Source: Endotrypanum monterogeii
Taxonomy: Eukaryota; Euglenozoa; Kinetoplastea; Trypanosomatida; Trypanosomatidae
NCBI GenBank assembly: GCA_000333855.2
Contig: CM007314.1
Coordinates: forward strand, 222,690 to 286,689
DNA: 64,000 nt
Direction: 5' to 3'
In this document: positions 51,055 to 61,051 of the stretch, in pieces
How positions within the stretch are numbered: the stretch's first letter is position 1
Layout: each line of letters starts with the position of its first letter
Program-made: the position numbers and the translations under genes
The notes under the pieces: model-generated
Told to the model about the DNA's origin: nothing
The model's database searches: none
Seen by the model: the letters and a program-made list of their open reading frames with translations, nothing else

Positions 51055-52996
51055 TGTAGGTAAGCAACTACAACAAGGGATTAGAAAATAATCTGAGGAG
51101 CTAATGTGTGCGTGTGTTGGGGGCGGCAGCGAGAAGCCAAACGTGAAACGTCTGTTGAAACAGAGTAAGGGAAGAAGACAACAGGTAAGAAAAAAAAATG
51201 ATACGCACACAGGCAAATAAAGTTTCACGGACGGCAGAGAGAAAAATAAATCAAATGCCGAAAAACAAATTGTGATAGAATGGAAATGAAAATGGGTGAG
51301 GCAGAAAAGAAAAAAAATGCGTCACAGAAGAAAAAAAAAGGGGTGGCACACACACACACACACTGGCTCCTGATCCCTCTTCACCTGCTCGAATCACCTC
51401 CCCCCATCGCTGTCTGTTTGTGCCTTCGTTGTTCTTCACTTGATTGACATTTGGACTTCCGTATACTTCTCTATACCCCCACTTCCCCCTTGGTCCGTTA
51501 GGGAGAGCCCCTTCCTTAGAGGCTTTGGGCATAGGCAGAAGAGAAAAATGCCGCACTACCCCCCTCCCTCCCCGTTCCCAGGCATGGAGATTCACACGGC
51601 GTGTGTGTTTATGTGCCCAGGGTGGTAAGGGATGAGAGGGGAGAAGGAAGAGGGAAAGATAGGGAGGTGAGACCAAGAGGTGGGATAGATACAACAGGAT
51701 GCAGCGGATATTGTCGATGTGCTTGGGTAAGCGTTTTTTTTTTTTTAATCTCGTCTTCCTGTGTACACTAACGAAAAGCAAACATCAAAGGTGCACGTGA
51801 CTGGAGAATAGCGTACGGGTGAAAGGAGAGAGTCATAAACACATGTATGGTGGCAGTGGCGGCGTGCAGAGACCTGCCGCGACTCTGATAAGAGGAACGC
51901 ACAATCGGCATGTCAAAGCGCACAATTGTCGACAGAGACCACCAGGAATCGATGAATACCGAAAAACATTTGGACAAAAGGGGGAATACTCTAGTCCTGG
52001 TTGGATGGAAAAGGGGAAAAGCAATGCGTCGGTGAGGACCTTCTTCCCAGACCATATCCAGGAAGCAGGGCAAAGGAAAGGAAATGAAATCTACGAGCAG
52101 CAGCAGCGGAGGAAGGGAATACAAATAATAATAAAAACGTGAGGTAGACGATGGGAGGGAAGGAAGGAAAGGGAGCGCGCAAATAAACGCGTAGCGCAAG
52201 CACGCACAAGGAGAAAAGGGGGGAAGGACGGTTAATGCTATATATAACGGGAAGTTGAGGAGCAAATAGATGAGAGAGTCTTTCTCTCATACACGAACAA
52301 TAAAATTCCTTTTTTTCATGAATGGAAGCGAAGAAAACAGCAACGGAACAATGATATACATATACACATATATATATAGTCGGTCTCAGAATGCACCTCT
52401 TCGTTGTGAAGGGTCGACCATTCATACGCACAACTCACACACACTTTTTAGGTCAGCCGTCACCGTCTTGCCAGCGGTAGTAGTACATCATCTGACATCA
52501 TATGTTTCCATTGAGCAACCAAACTCTCCTCCCGTTCGTGAATCGTTCAAGGGCCAAGTGCAGGCAACAATACAACGTCGAGCGAGTGATCCGTTAACTA
52601 CATCCCTCACGGCATCTGGGAAAACAAAAGGCAAAAGGTATATATTCAACTACCCCCCCCCTCCCTCCCCTAATACGCGTGAACGCCCCTTCAGATGATG
52701 TTGCACATCGTCACGGCCGAGGCGCCGTAACACAACGATGATTTTTTGTTCTTTAGCAATATCAAAAAACAGCACGGGACAGTAACTCTCAAATGTTGCG
52801 CAGCACACGGGGAAAAGACAGAATTTTTCTTTTTTTTTGGTCAGATCGGAAAAAAAAAAGGAGAAAACGCAAAACAAAGCAGAGCAGTGGCGAATGAGGA
52901 ATGTATCACACAGCTGTCCAAACAGCACACGACAACCGAGCCGCCGAGGAGCTTCACGGTGACATTTAAACGTGAGCATGCACGCCACTGCATCAG
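46908..52996. other. 6.1-kb intergenic region downstream of the kinase gene
   Basis: The largest spacer in the window, lying between the kinase stop and BBS2. Much of it (about 47,700-48,180, 48,560-49,170, 49,960-50,700 and 51,060-51,330) is purine-rich on the plus strand, so the transcript would be very U/C-rich. Microsatellites include GT at 51,021-51,050 and TA at about 48,466-48,481 and 49,865-49,883. Complex patches occur at 47,340-47,660, 49,230-49,720 (inverted-repeat element) and 52,380-52,640. Long minus-strand frames (up to 232 codons) are Phe/Ser/Cys/Leu-rich products of pyrimidine tracts. No gene is supported. Confidence 0.6.
49248..49510 (-). repeat. Inverted repeat element, copy A
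   Basis: About 263 bp whose reverse complement is nearly identical to 60,543-60,807. I count two substitutions (near the 49,490-49,505 end). Related sequence may extend to about 49,720. It lies in the probable 3' UTR of the kinase gene. Size and position fit SIDER-type retroposon remnants of Leishmania, but I could not match a known consensus. Confidence 0.9.
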
Positions 52997-55783
52997 CTAT
53001 ATCTTGCCGTTGTCCTTCAGCGAGTGACCGGTCGCTCGTGATGCAGCCACGTGACGCTTCCTTCCGAAAGACGTGCTAGTGGACGTCTTCCGGCTCGAGT
53101 GGTTGCCGACGAGAGACCCACGGTAGACGGTCGAGCCCGCAGATGGAATTTCAGTGCGCAGGCTGGTAGAAGTTGATCCGAGACTGTTGCTGTGAGTCGG
53201 CGTAGGAAGAGTGCGTAACAGCGGACTCGGGTTCGATCGCCTCTTCGACGAAGAATCCAGAGCCATGACACCACTCGAAGTAGATGAACGGTCCTGTGAC
53301 AATTTCTCGCTATGCGACTGCACTGGTCGATGCAGCCCCTGGAGTGGTTCCAGCGGTGACCTCCTCCGCCCCCGAGCACCGCCACCGCCACCGCCACCGC
53401 ACTCGTCCCCGACTACCACTACAGAATAGGGCTGCGTAGGGGGCGCACCAGAAGGAGTCCCATGCGCGCGATGCAGTCGCCCTCCCTTCGGTGAGACGCC
53501 GGGCATCGTGAGAGGTGAGGGACGATGGTCATCCGCCGAAGCACCCTCGCTCTGTGTGGACGACTGGAGACGAGGCACGCCTATGTGCTTGGTCGCTGCC
53601 ACATTAGGGAAGCTTTGAGTTTCGCTTTTAGAAGAAGAGAGGTTGCTGCTTGTGTTACCGCCTGCCTCGTGATCGCCCGCCTCATCACCGTAAGAGTATG
53701 GATATCCGCTGAGGTTACTGTTACTTGGACCCTTCCTTGTATCATCCACGCTCTCAGACCCTGCGAGGGCAGCTGTGTCGAGCAGCATAGAGCGAGCATG
53801 GCGACTAGAAAGTGTGGCTGACGGCGTCGGTTCGTTTGCCCTCAAGGGCACGTGCTTGGGCATGGGCTTGAGGGGAGGCTCCCCTTTCCCGTCCCCGGAA
53901 GACCTGGCCAGATCAGCTGACGGTGTCGCGGGAGTTGGGATGTCCTTTCCCAGCAGCCAAGGATGCTGACGCAGTTGCGAGGCAGTCCACCGATCCTTTA
54001 TGTTGGTCTTGGTGCACATCCGAATGAAATCTTTCGCGCCCTCGGACGCGCTCGCGGGTATCTGGTCGTGTATCTTGGAGCTGATGATAGCGAACATGAC
54101 GGCCATTTGGTTGTCGAGGTTAGCAAACGGAGGCTTCCCAGTTAGCATCTGAATGACGCAACACCCCACCGACCAAACATCCGCCTCGAACGAGTATCCA
54201 GAACAAGCTATCATCTCGGGTGACATAAAGCTTGGCGTGCCTTGCACCGACTGCGTGGTGAGGGTGTCAGCCAACTCCTTGCTCTGGCCAAAGTCGCCTA
54301 ATTTCAGTTGATCGTCCTCTGTGAGAAAAAGGTTGTCACCCTTCAAATCGCGATGAAGGATATGCGAAGCATGCAAATACTCAAGACCCTCCAGCAGCTG
54401 AGCTGTGTAGTCACGCGTCTTCTCCTCGGAAAGACCGCCGATCAGCGCTACCTTGTTACCCACTGTGCCACCCCCAACGTACTCCATGAAAATGCGAAGA
54501 GAGTTCTTCTCCCGCACAGCACCAAGATACGTCACGACGTGAGGATGGTGCAGCCGGCGCATGACCCGAATCTCCGACTCAAGCGCAGCCAACTGCTTTT
54601 CTACATCTTTGGTGAAATCATGTGGCACGATAATCTCCTTCACAGCGATGATCATGCCACTATCCAGGTCTTGACCGCGGTATACATCACCGAAGGTGCC
54701 TCTCCCGACACGGTCCTGGAGCTTCACACTCTGCACACGTGGCCGCTGGTAAAAAGAACTGTTCTGGGGAATGCTAGACCTCGCACCCTCAACCGGAGCG
54801 GTATCTTCGGCGATCTGCGATGCCCCGTCATCGGCCTTTGGCGCCGTGGCACCTGGCGCATTCTTCGCTGCAGAAGCGGCTGTCGCAGACAACTGTCGCG
54901 CTAAATGTGTCTGTGCAACAGATGAGGAAGAAGAAACGACGGCCATTGGCTGGTCTCTCTGCGAGGCAGCAGTCATTATACGAGGCCCTACTGTTGCCCC
55001 CCCTAGTGTAACACCCGCAGCGGCGCTATCGCGAGACTGGTGATGTGCATTAACGCTAACACCATTGTAGGGGTCGATCCCTCCCGAGCCGAAGATGCTG
55101 CCGAAACTGTTGGACTCTTTCTGTGGAGACGCCGCGTTGGGCCTTCGGAAACGACTCGCCCACCCTGTGGCAGCGGTTTTGCTTTCAGTTATGCAAGTGA
55201 GACTACAGCTTGGCACGCTTTCCGAGATGGCTGTGAAGGAGATGCTCTGACTCGATCCCTCTGTCTCGGCAGACTCCGACGACGCGTCGGAGTCGCACGC
55301 GTAAAAAGACGGATCATCGCTGTAGCTGAGAAAACTTTCCTCCACCTCTCGACTGCCACTGCTAGGAAGGCTTCGGCGCATACGGGCACGAGAACCATGC
55401 CCAGCTCGTGAGGCGCGACTGCGGCTCATGGAGCTGCTCACTTTGCGGCCATGCCGTGATCGGCGGTGGTCAAAAAATGACGATACCGAGTCGTCCGTTT
55501 GCTCCTCCATGGCGATGCTGCATAGTTCGCTGCGCACCTCACTCGCGGAGGCCTCACTCGGGATGCTAGCGGTGTTCAAGCGCGAAAACAAATGAGGTGG
55601 GCGGCTGTTTTCTCCATTGTCGAGTGGAACCAATTGTGTCACACACGCCAAGGGATTCTTGAGAGACCTGACGATGCGCCGAGAGGTTGTACACGGACCA
55701 GAGTTGGGTGATCTGACCTCTGTGGGGAGGTCAATGTTAACCCCACCTGGCCGTACGTAGCCGAAACCCCGTCCCGGGTGCAT
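52997..55783 (-). CDS. Protein kinase, STE11/MEKK-like
   Basis: A Ser/Thr kinase of the STE group with an intact catalytic domain at about residues 350-612 of 928. Visible elements are the Gly loop GRGTFGDVY, the VAIK-type lysine in IIAVKEI, the catalytic loop HRDLKGDN, DFG (in LKLGDFGQS) and the activation-segment end GTPSFMSPEMI, with WSVGCCVIQMLTGKPPF in subdomain IX. GTPSFMSPE and EYVGGGTVGNKV place it near MEKK/STE11 kinases. The N-terminal 350 residues and C-terminal 315 residues are Ser/Arg-rich and disordered, with a poly-Gly run (GGGGGGG). The upstream activator and substrate are unknown. The gene sits alone between spacers of 5.3 and 6.1 kb. The ATG at 55783 lies 17 nt after a very clear acceptor; upstream in-frame sequence was therefore excluded. 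Confidence 0.92.
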   Translation of the reverse strand: MHPGRGFGYVRPGGVNIDLPTEVRSPNSGPCTTSRRIVRSLKNPLACVTQLVPLDNGENSRPPHLFSRLNTASIPSEASASEVRSELCSIAMEEQTDDSVSSFFDHRRSRHGRKVSSSMSRSRASRAGHGSRARMRRSLPSSGSREVEESFLSYSDDPSFYACDSDASSESAETEGSSQSISFTAISESVPSCSLTCITESKTAATGWASRFRRPNAASPQKESNSFGSIFGSGGIDPYNGVSVNAHHQSRDSAAAGVTLGGATVGPRIMTAASQRDQPMAVVSSSSSVAQTHLARQLSATAASAAKNAPGATAPKADDGASQIAEDTAPVEGARSSIPQNSSFYQRPRVQSVKLQDRVGRGTFGDVYRGQDLDSGMIIAVKEIIVPHDFTKDVEKQLAALESEIRVMRRLHHPHVVTYLGAVREKNSLRIFMEYVGGGTVGNKVALIGGLSEEKTRDYTAQLLEGLEYLHASHILHRDLKGDNLFLTEDDQLKLGDFGQSKELADTLTTQSVQGTPSFMSPEMIACSGYSFEADVWSVGCCVIQMLTGKPPFANLDNQMAVMFAIISSKIHDQIPASASEGAKDFIRMCTKTNIKDRWTASQLRQHPWLLGKDIPTPATPSADLARSSGDGKGEPPLKPMPKHVPLRANEPTPSATLSSRHARSMLLDTAALAGSESVDDTRKGPSNSNLSGYPYSYGDEAGDHEAGGNTSSNLSSSKSETQSFPNVAATKHIGVPRLQSSTQSEGASADDHRPSPLTMPGVSPKGGRLHRAHGTPSGAPPTQPYSVVVVGDECGGGGGGGARGRRRSPLEPLQGLHRPVQSHSEKLSQDRSSTSSGVMALDSSSKRRSNPSPLLRTLPTPTHSNSLGSTSTSLRTEIPSAGSTVYRGSLVGNHSSRKTSTSTSFGRKRHVAASRATGHSLKDNGKI

Positions 55784-55799
55784 ACTCGCGATTTGAAAA

Positions 55800-55880
55800 C
55801 TGCCGAGCAGAAACCAGAAAAATACGATTTTGAATATTTGGGGGAGGGGGGGAGAGAGGGAACGAGAAGAAAACACGAAG
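55800..55880 (-). promoter_or_regulatory. Candidate spliced-leader acceptor for the kinase gene
   Basis: On the minus strand a long tract containing CTCTCTCCCCCCCTCCCCC and then TTTTTCTGG leads to the first AG at 55801-55800. The predicted 5' UTR is about 17 nt, which decides the start codon. Pattern-based inference. Confidence 0.55.
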
Positions 55881-56978
55881 CGGCGATAGAAAATCCCGTC
55901 TTCGAATCCACAAAACAGAAAAGTCTCAAAAGAAAAAAGACACGCACGTCCCTGATACAGATGCGCGCACAAGTACGGAAACAGCGATACACTAATTGGT
56001 GAACAAAATAAAGCGCCAACGTGGTATGCTGCGGTGATGGCGTGACGGGAACTGTACCTGATGTCGTTATAAGCTTATTGTGCGTTTTCCTTCGCTTGGG
56101 AGCTCCCGCTTGCTTGGGCTTGGTCGAGACACAATCGAGAAAGGCGTAGGTCACTAATTTTCTTGTCAAAGACCTATAAAATAGCAACAACTAGGAAAAA
56201 AAACAAAAGGGGGAGGGGAGGGAAGAGAAGGGGGGAAAGGGATAAATAAATAAAAAGAAAGCACAGAGAAGCAACCAGAGGAAATGAGAGAATGGAAAAA
56301 ATCAACAGCTGAAGAACCAAGTGTGCTTTGAGGGCAAGCGAGAGAGAAGTGGGGGGGGGAATAGAGACGCACACAGGAGTCAGAAAGAGGAGGGGAGGGG
56401 AGGGGACAATACAAGTTTTGGGAGGCGGAGAAATACGCTCTGGAGATCAAGAAAAACGAGCACAAACACAAATTGTAACGAACTGCTCAAAGAGAAGTGA
56501 AGAAAAAAGATGTCTGGTTTGAGAAGGGGGGGGGAATGAAGTAAAGGCAGAAACTAGGTACAGACATACACCCCCCCCCTCCACCACACAGACCGCAGCG
56601 ACTACTTGACCACAAAAGAAAAAGTATTCCTACACACGCAATGGAAGAGTACGAAAAGAACGAGAACCCCCGCCACCCCAAAGAAAAAAGAAAAAAGGAA
56701 CAGCAGTATCAACGAATGAGGGTGGAACAAATGAAATTTGTAAATAAAAAAAGAGGAGAATCAAATCCAAAAAGGAAGAAGTGAAGACGGGAACCAAATA
56801 CAAAACCGTTTAATGGACCAAAGAAAAAAACGTGTGGAGGGATCCTGTGTGAGAAAAGCGGAAAAGAAAATAAAGGGTGTGTGAGAAGGGGAGGAAGAAG
56901 GAAAACGGGCTGAAGGGGATGTAAAAAAAAAAAAAAAGAACGACGAGAAAGCAGAACTATATATATATATATATATAT

Positions 56979-57212
56979 GGGTGTATGAGAAAAAAAGAAT
57001 GACAAGTAAAGAAACGATTTCGCGAGAAGGGGGATAAAAGAGAAATATACAAGCTATACCGTCGTATGAGTTAGACTAGCGATACAGCAAGTATGAAAAA
57101 GAGATACTCGTATGTGCTCCTCTTTCGCCGCTCTCCTGGTCTAGAACCCACACACACAGACACACTACGACAAAGTGAGAGGTGACAAAAAACAAGAAAA
57201 AAACACTACTGC
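56979..57212. repeat. Direct repeat, first copy, ending at the N gap
   Basis: 234 bp identical to 57,382-57,615, preceded by a TA run in both places. It ends exactly at the run of N residues. Confidence 0.95.
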
Positions 57213-57222
57213 NNNNNNNNNN
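57213..57222. other. Assembly gap (10 N)
   Basis: Ten ambiguous bases between two copies of the same 234-bp sequence, so the local structure is unresolved. Confidence 0.98.
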
Positions 57223-57381
57223 GGGAGGTACGTCGTGTGTAGAAAGAAGGAAAGGAAAAGTAAAAGGTAAGGTAGGTGTAGAAGGGAAGGGAAGGAAGGA
57301 AAACGGGAACGAGAGGGAAGTAAGTAAAAAAAAAAGAAAAAAACGAACGAGAAGACAGAACATATATATATATATATATAT

Positions 57382-57615
57382 GGGTGTATGAGAAAAAAAG
57401 AATGACAAGTAAAGAAACGATTTCGCGAGAAGGGGGATAAAAGAGAAATATACAAGCTATACCGTCGTATGAGTTAGACTAGCGATACAGCAAGTATGAA
57501 AAAGAGATACTCGTATGTGCTCCTCTTTCGCCGCTCTCCTGGTCTAGAACCCACACACACAGACACACTACGACAAAGTGAGAGGTGACAAAAAACAAGA
57601 AAAAAACACTACTGC
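57382..57615. repeat. Direct repeat, second copy
   Basis: Identical to 56,979-57,212. The 140 bp before it look like an error-laden version of the sequence before the first copy, which suggests overlapping contig ends rather than a biological tandem repeat. Confidence 0.95.
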
Positions 57616-57732
57616 AAAGTCGTAACGCTATCAAGTAACTTTCCTCCTCTATGAACGCCTGCTTCTCTTTTTTTTTTTTTACAACCGACTCGTACACGCA
57701 CGTGCAAAAAGTCGATATATGCACGCGCGCGC

Positions 57733-57770
<38 letters not shown>

Positions 57771-60542
57771 TACAGGCAGCGTACAACGCCTTCCCCCAAC
57801 ACTGGAGCCTTTCCTTCAGCTCACTTTGCGCTTTTCCCTCGCTTCTTCAATGTGCTTGTAGTTTCCGCCCGCGTACTGCTGCCTATCCCCCGCTGATCGT
57901 TACCGCTACCTTTGTGTGTCTATTCAAGTAAGAACAAAAGGGAAGAAGGCTGAGCAATAACCTAATACACAGATACGGATACAAACCACCACGTTCAGGT
58001 GGCAACCACACACACCTACACACGCAGGCACAAAGCTCGAAAAGGATGAAACTAAAAATAAAAATTCATGCAAGCAGGAGCTCGAAATACAAATTCTAGT
58101 AAGTCTCCCAATTCCTCCTCCTCTCTCCTCCTTCGAATACGTATTGATATTCTTTTAAAGGGACACGACTATATTTCTTATGTCTAGTCGTGGCGCTTCC
58201 CTGCTGCATCCACGTCGCACACAAACGCCTCAGTGCACACGGCAACAGCGATGGTGAGCAAATATGCGGCGTCCTCAGAGAGTCCCCCTCTGTGTGTGTG
58301 TGTGTGTGTGCTTTCCTTATGTTTCGCTTGGCGAGAGAGAAGAGGGGTACTTGTTGCCTGCTCACTTCTTTTTCCCCTGTGCCCAAAATTTCCCCTGCTT
58401 TCCTCTTCAGCTCCTCTCTCTCTCTCTCTTTCCCTCCCCTCCTCCTCCTTCCCGTCCCCGTTCTTTCCCGTCGGTTTTTGTTTGGGGAATGGGGAAGATG
58501 GACTATTTGTTCTCCCGACCTCTCTCTCGCCCTACCCCACGCTCAGCTTCAAAGATCGTTTCCCTTGGGCGAAACGAAACGAAAAAAGAAAAAAAAAGGA
58601 AGAAAAAATGAGAGGGGGGCACCACAGCAATAGCAGTAATAGATCACCAGGCGCTTAACTCGTAGAGAAAAAACGGCAAAGATTAACCGGGACAATGAGA
58701 AAGAAAGATATACGATATCCCTACTCTTCTTCCTTTTTTTTTTTTGAAGGGGGGGAAGAGGAAGGTAAATGCAAAATAGAAAAGACGCTCCTGTCCTCTC
58801 TCGTTCCTTCTTCGTACCGGGGGGGGCAAAAACAAAAAAAAAATGCTGTGTGAGAAAGATGTGTATGGCACAGCTCCTTGCCGAGGGACTGAGCTTGTTG
58901 AGCGAGATAAACGCAGACGAAAACACACCACGAACCAGAAACAGTGAATATATGTGAGTGATGAACTGGAGTATGGTAGTCGCAAAAAGGGGGCAGAACG
59001 AAGACAGAAACACGCCCCAGCACACGCCTCCTGTTCTACCGTCTGTGAACCGCTAAGGGGGAATCTGTATTGAAGAACAGAAACTGGGGTCGGGAAAAGA
59101 CCCTAAATCAGTGACGCGTCACGTCTTCGGCACCAAGTAAAGATCGGTTGTGAGCGAAGAGAGAAGAAGAGCGTCAGACCTTTGCAACAGTAAGGGGGTA
59201 ATGGACTTGGGGGAAGATCTTCCTGCAGAAACATACATATATCTGCAACTCCCTTCGTGATTGATCGTCGAACTTCTTTGCTTTCTCCCTTTTTTTATTA
59301 GTATTTTCAATTCGTTCTCTCTCTGTGTAGAGGATTACTACATACAATCTTCTGGAAATAATAAGGTTGACAGCGGAGAGGAGAGGCGCAGAGATGTGTG
59401 CACGAACACTGAACAAATTCATGCGCTCCTTTCTCCCTCACGCATAAGTGTCTAGATACACGCGCGCGCACACACACACACACGCAGTCGGGCGTTAGAA
59501 GCCTCGCCTCGGCGGAACTCTACGAGAACTCCCAAGGGATGAGGATCGTTTATCTACACGACCTGTGTTAGTCGCATTGGCATTGAACACGGCCAAATAT
59601 GAAAAATAAGAGAAAAGGAAGCATGGAAATGGGAGATTAAGGTATATATCTGGCATGGACGAGGAAAAAAACAACCCGTGAAGACCGAGAGATGAAAATA
59701 AAGCAAAAAAAAACTTTTACACGAACTCTCTACCTTCACATGCCGCACTGACGGGTGAGTCTACTTGCTCTGGAGCGGCAATCAGACGCCAAATCCAGAG
59801 GGAAAAAACACGTCACTGCTTCCCGTCCGGAGGCTATATCCACCTCCTTACTCCCTAGCTCTTTTTTTCTTCAAATATCCATATATATATATATATATAT
59901 ATTTTTTTTTTTTTCAAGGTGGACACCAGGCCATCTCTTCCATACATTTGTCGCTCGAGTTCGTCCGAGACTGTCCCATGGTTCTCCAACACAATTGCGA
60001 ATGGTGAGGAATAAGGTTCAAACTGCAGCCTGTCAAGAAGAGTGATTGCCCCCAAGTGTGTGAGCAAGTATTTCTCTCAGGTGCATTCGAAAAATAAGGT
60101 TTCAAAAATAAAAAAAAATGCGCGAGCCGATGAAAGTATTGCTGGTCTTTCCAACCTCTCGATGTTTTTCTATTTGAACATAAAAAAAAACATTCTTAAA
60201 ATGTACGTCCTCGTTCCCCCCCCCCGCCTGCTCCCATATAAAGAGATATAGATCCAGCGCTGCAGGTCTCTACGCGGGCTTGTCCAAAGGAGACGTAGCG
60301 TGGTGCAAGGCGAGAACCCACACGCAGACTACAACAATGCCCACCCCCACCTAAACGCAAGCTCTAAATCCAGCTTTGCCCACTCCACCCACAGAACGCC
60401 TCACAGCAGTCCTCATTATGCACGTCACCACACAGGGAATCTCTCTCGGAAAGATTCAGATACCCGAAAAAGCAGAGTGAAGTCAGACATGACATTTTTT
60501 TTTTTTTGGGGGGGGGGGAGGGGGGAGGAGTAACGTCCTGGC

Positions 60543-60807
60543 TTTCTTCCCTCTATGTGTAGCACCGTCACATCTTCCTTCTCGCACGCTGCGTAGACAC
60601 GATGCCATACGGGATACGTCAGCCGAGACCGATGACGGTACATCACTCTGGTCCCGTTATGTCGTAAATGGTTGACCGTGTCACCACCAGAAATTGTTCT
60701 GTTATCGGCAGTGGGGGAGGGAGAGGAGTTTCACAAATTCCCAAGGGAGTGGGTACTGCATCCTGGATACCCCTTCCCCCGCTGGTGAGCATTGCTCCTT
60801 CAGTCAT
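60543..60807 (+). repeat. Inverted repeat element, copy B
   Basis: About 265 bp, about 99% identical to the reverse complement of 49,248-49,510. After a short, more diverged end it is followed by an A-rich stretch (about 60,820-60,840), as expected if the element is a plus-oriented, poly(A)-tailed retroposon remnant. It lies antisense in the probable 3' UTR of the b5-reductase gene. Confidence 0.9.
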
Positions 60808-61051
60808 CGAGGATCGATTGAAAAAATTTTAAAGTTACGTATCAAGAACATTGAAGCCAAGCTCTACAGTCGCCGACGGTTGCCATATTTCCTATATAAA
60901 AGAAAGAGTAGAAATAAGAATAAGTAGTAAGAATGGAAAAAGTACATCCGTGTGACCGCACAGAGTTTGTAGAATCACTTCACCTCAGCCTATGCAGTTC
61001 CTTCAGTTGCCCAAACAGAAAGGTCCTTACAATCGCTCCGCACACCTCCCA

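Larger units (their letters stand above)
55784..61051. other. 5.3-kb intergenic region downstream of the b5-reductase gene
   Basis: Mostly purine-rich on the plus strand from 55,830 to 57,630 (U/C-rich transcript), then mixed sequence with CA (57,734-57,767), GT (about 58,291-58,310) and TA (about 59,881-59,902) microsatellites and a CT-rich stretch at 58,410-58,470. It contains the assembly gap with flanking duplication (56,979-57,615) and the second inverted-repeat element (60,543-60,807). No gene is supported on either strand. Confidence 0.6.

Noticed and set aside
52270..52698. 142-codon plus-strand frame near the kinase stop
   Set aside because: Antisense, crosses a TA/CA repeat and ends in a poly-Pro run from a C-tract; no recognisable domain.
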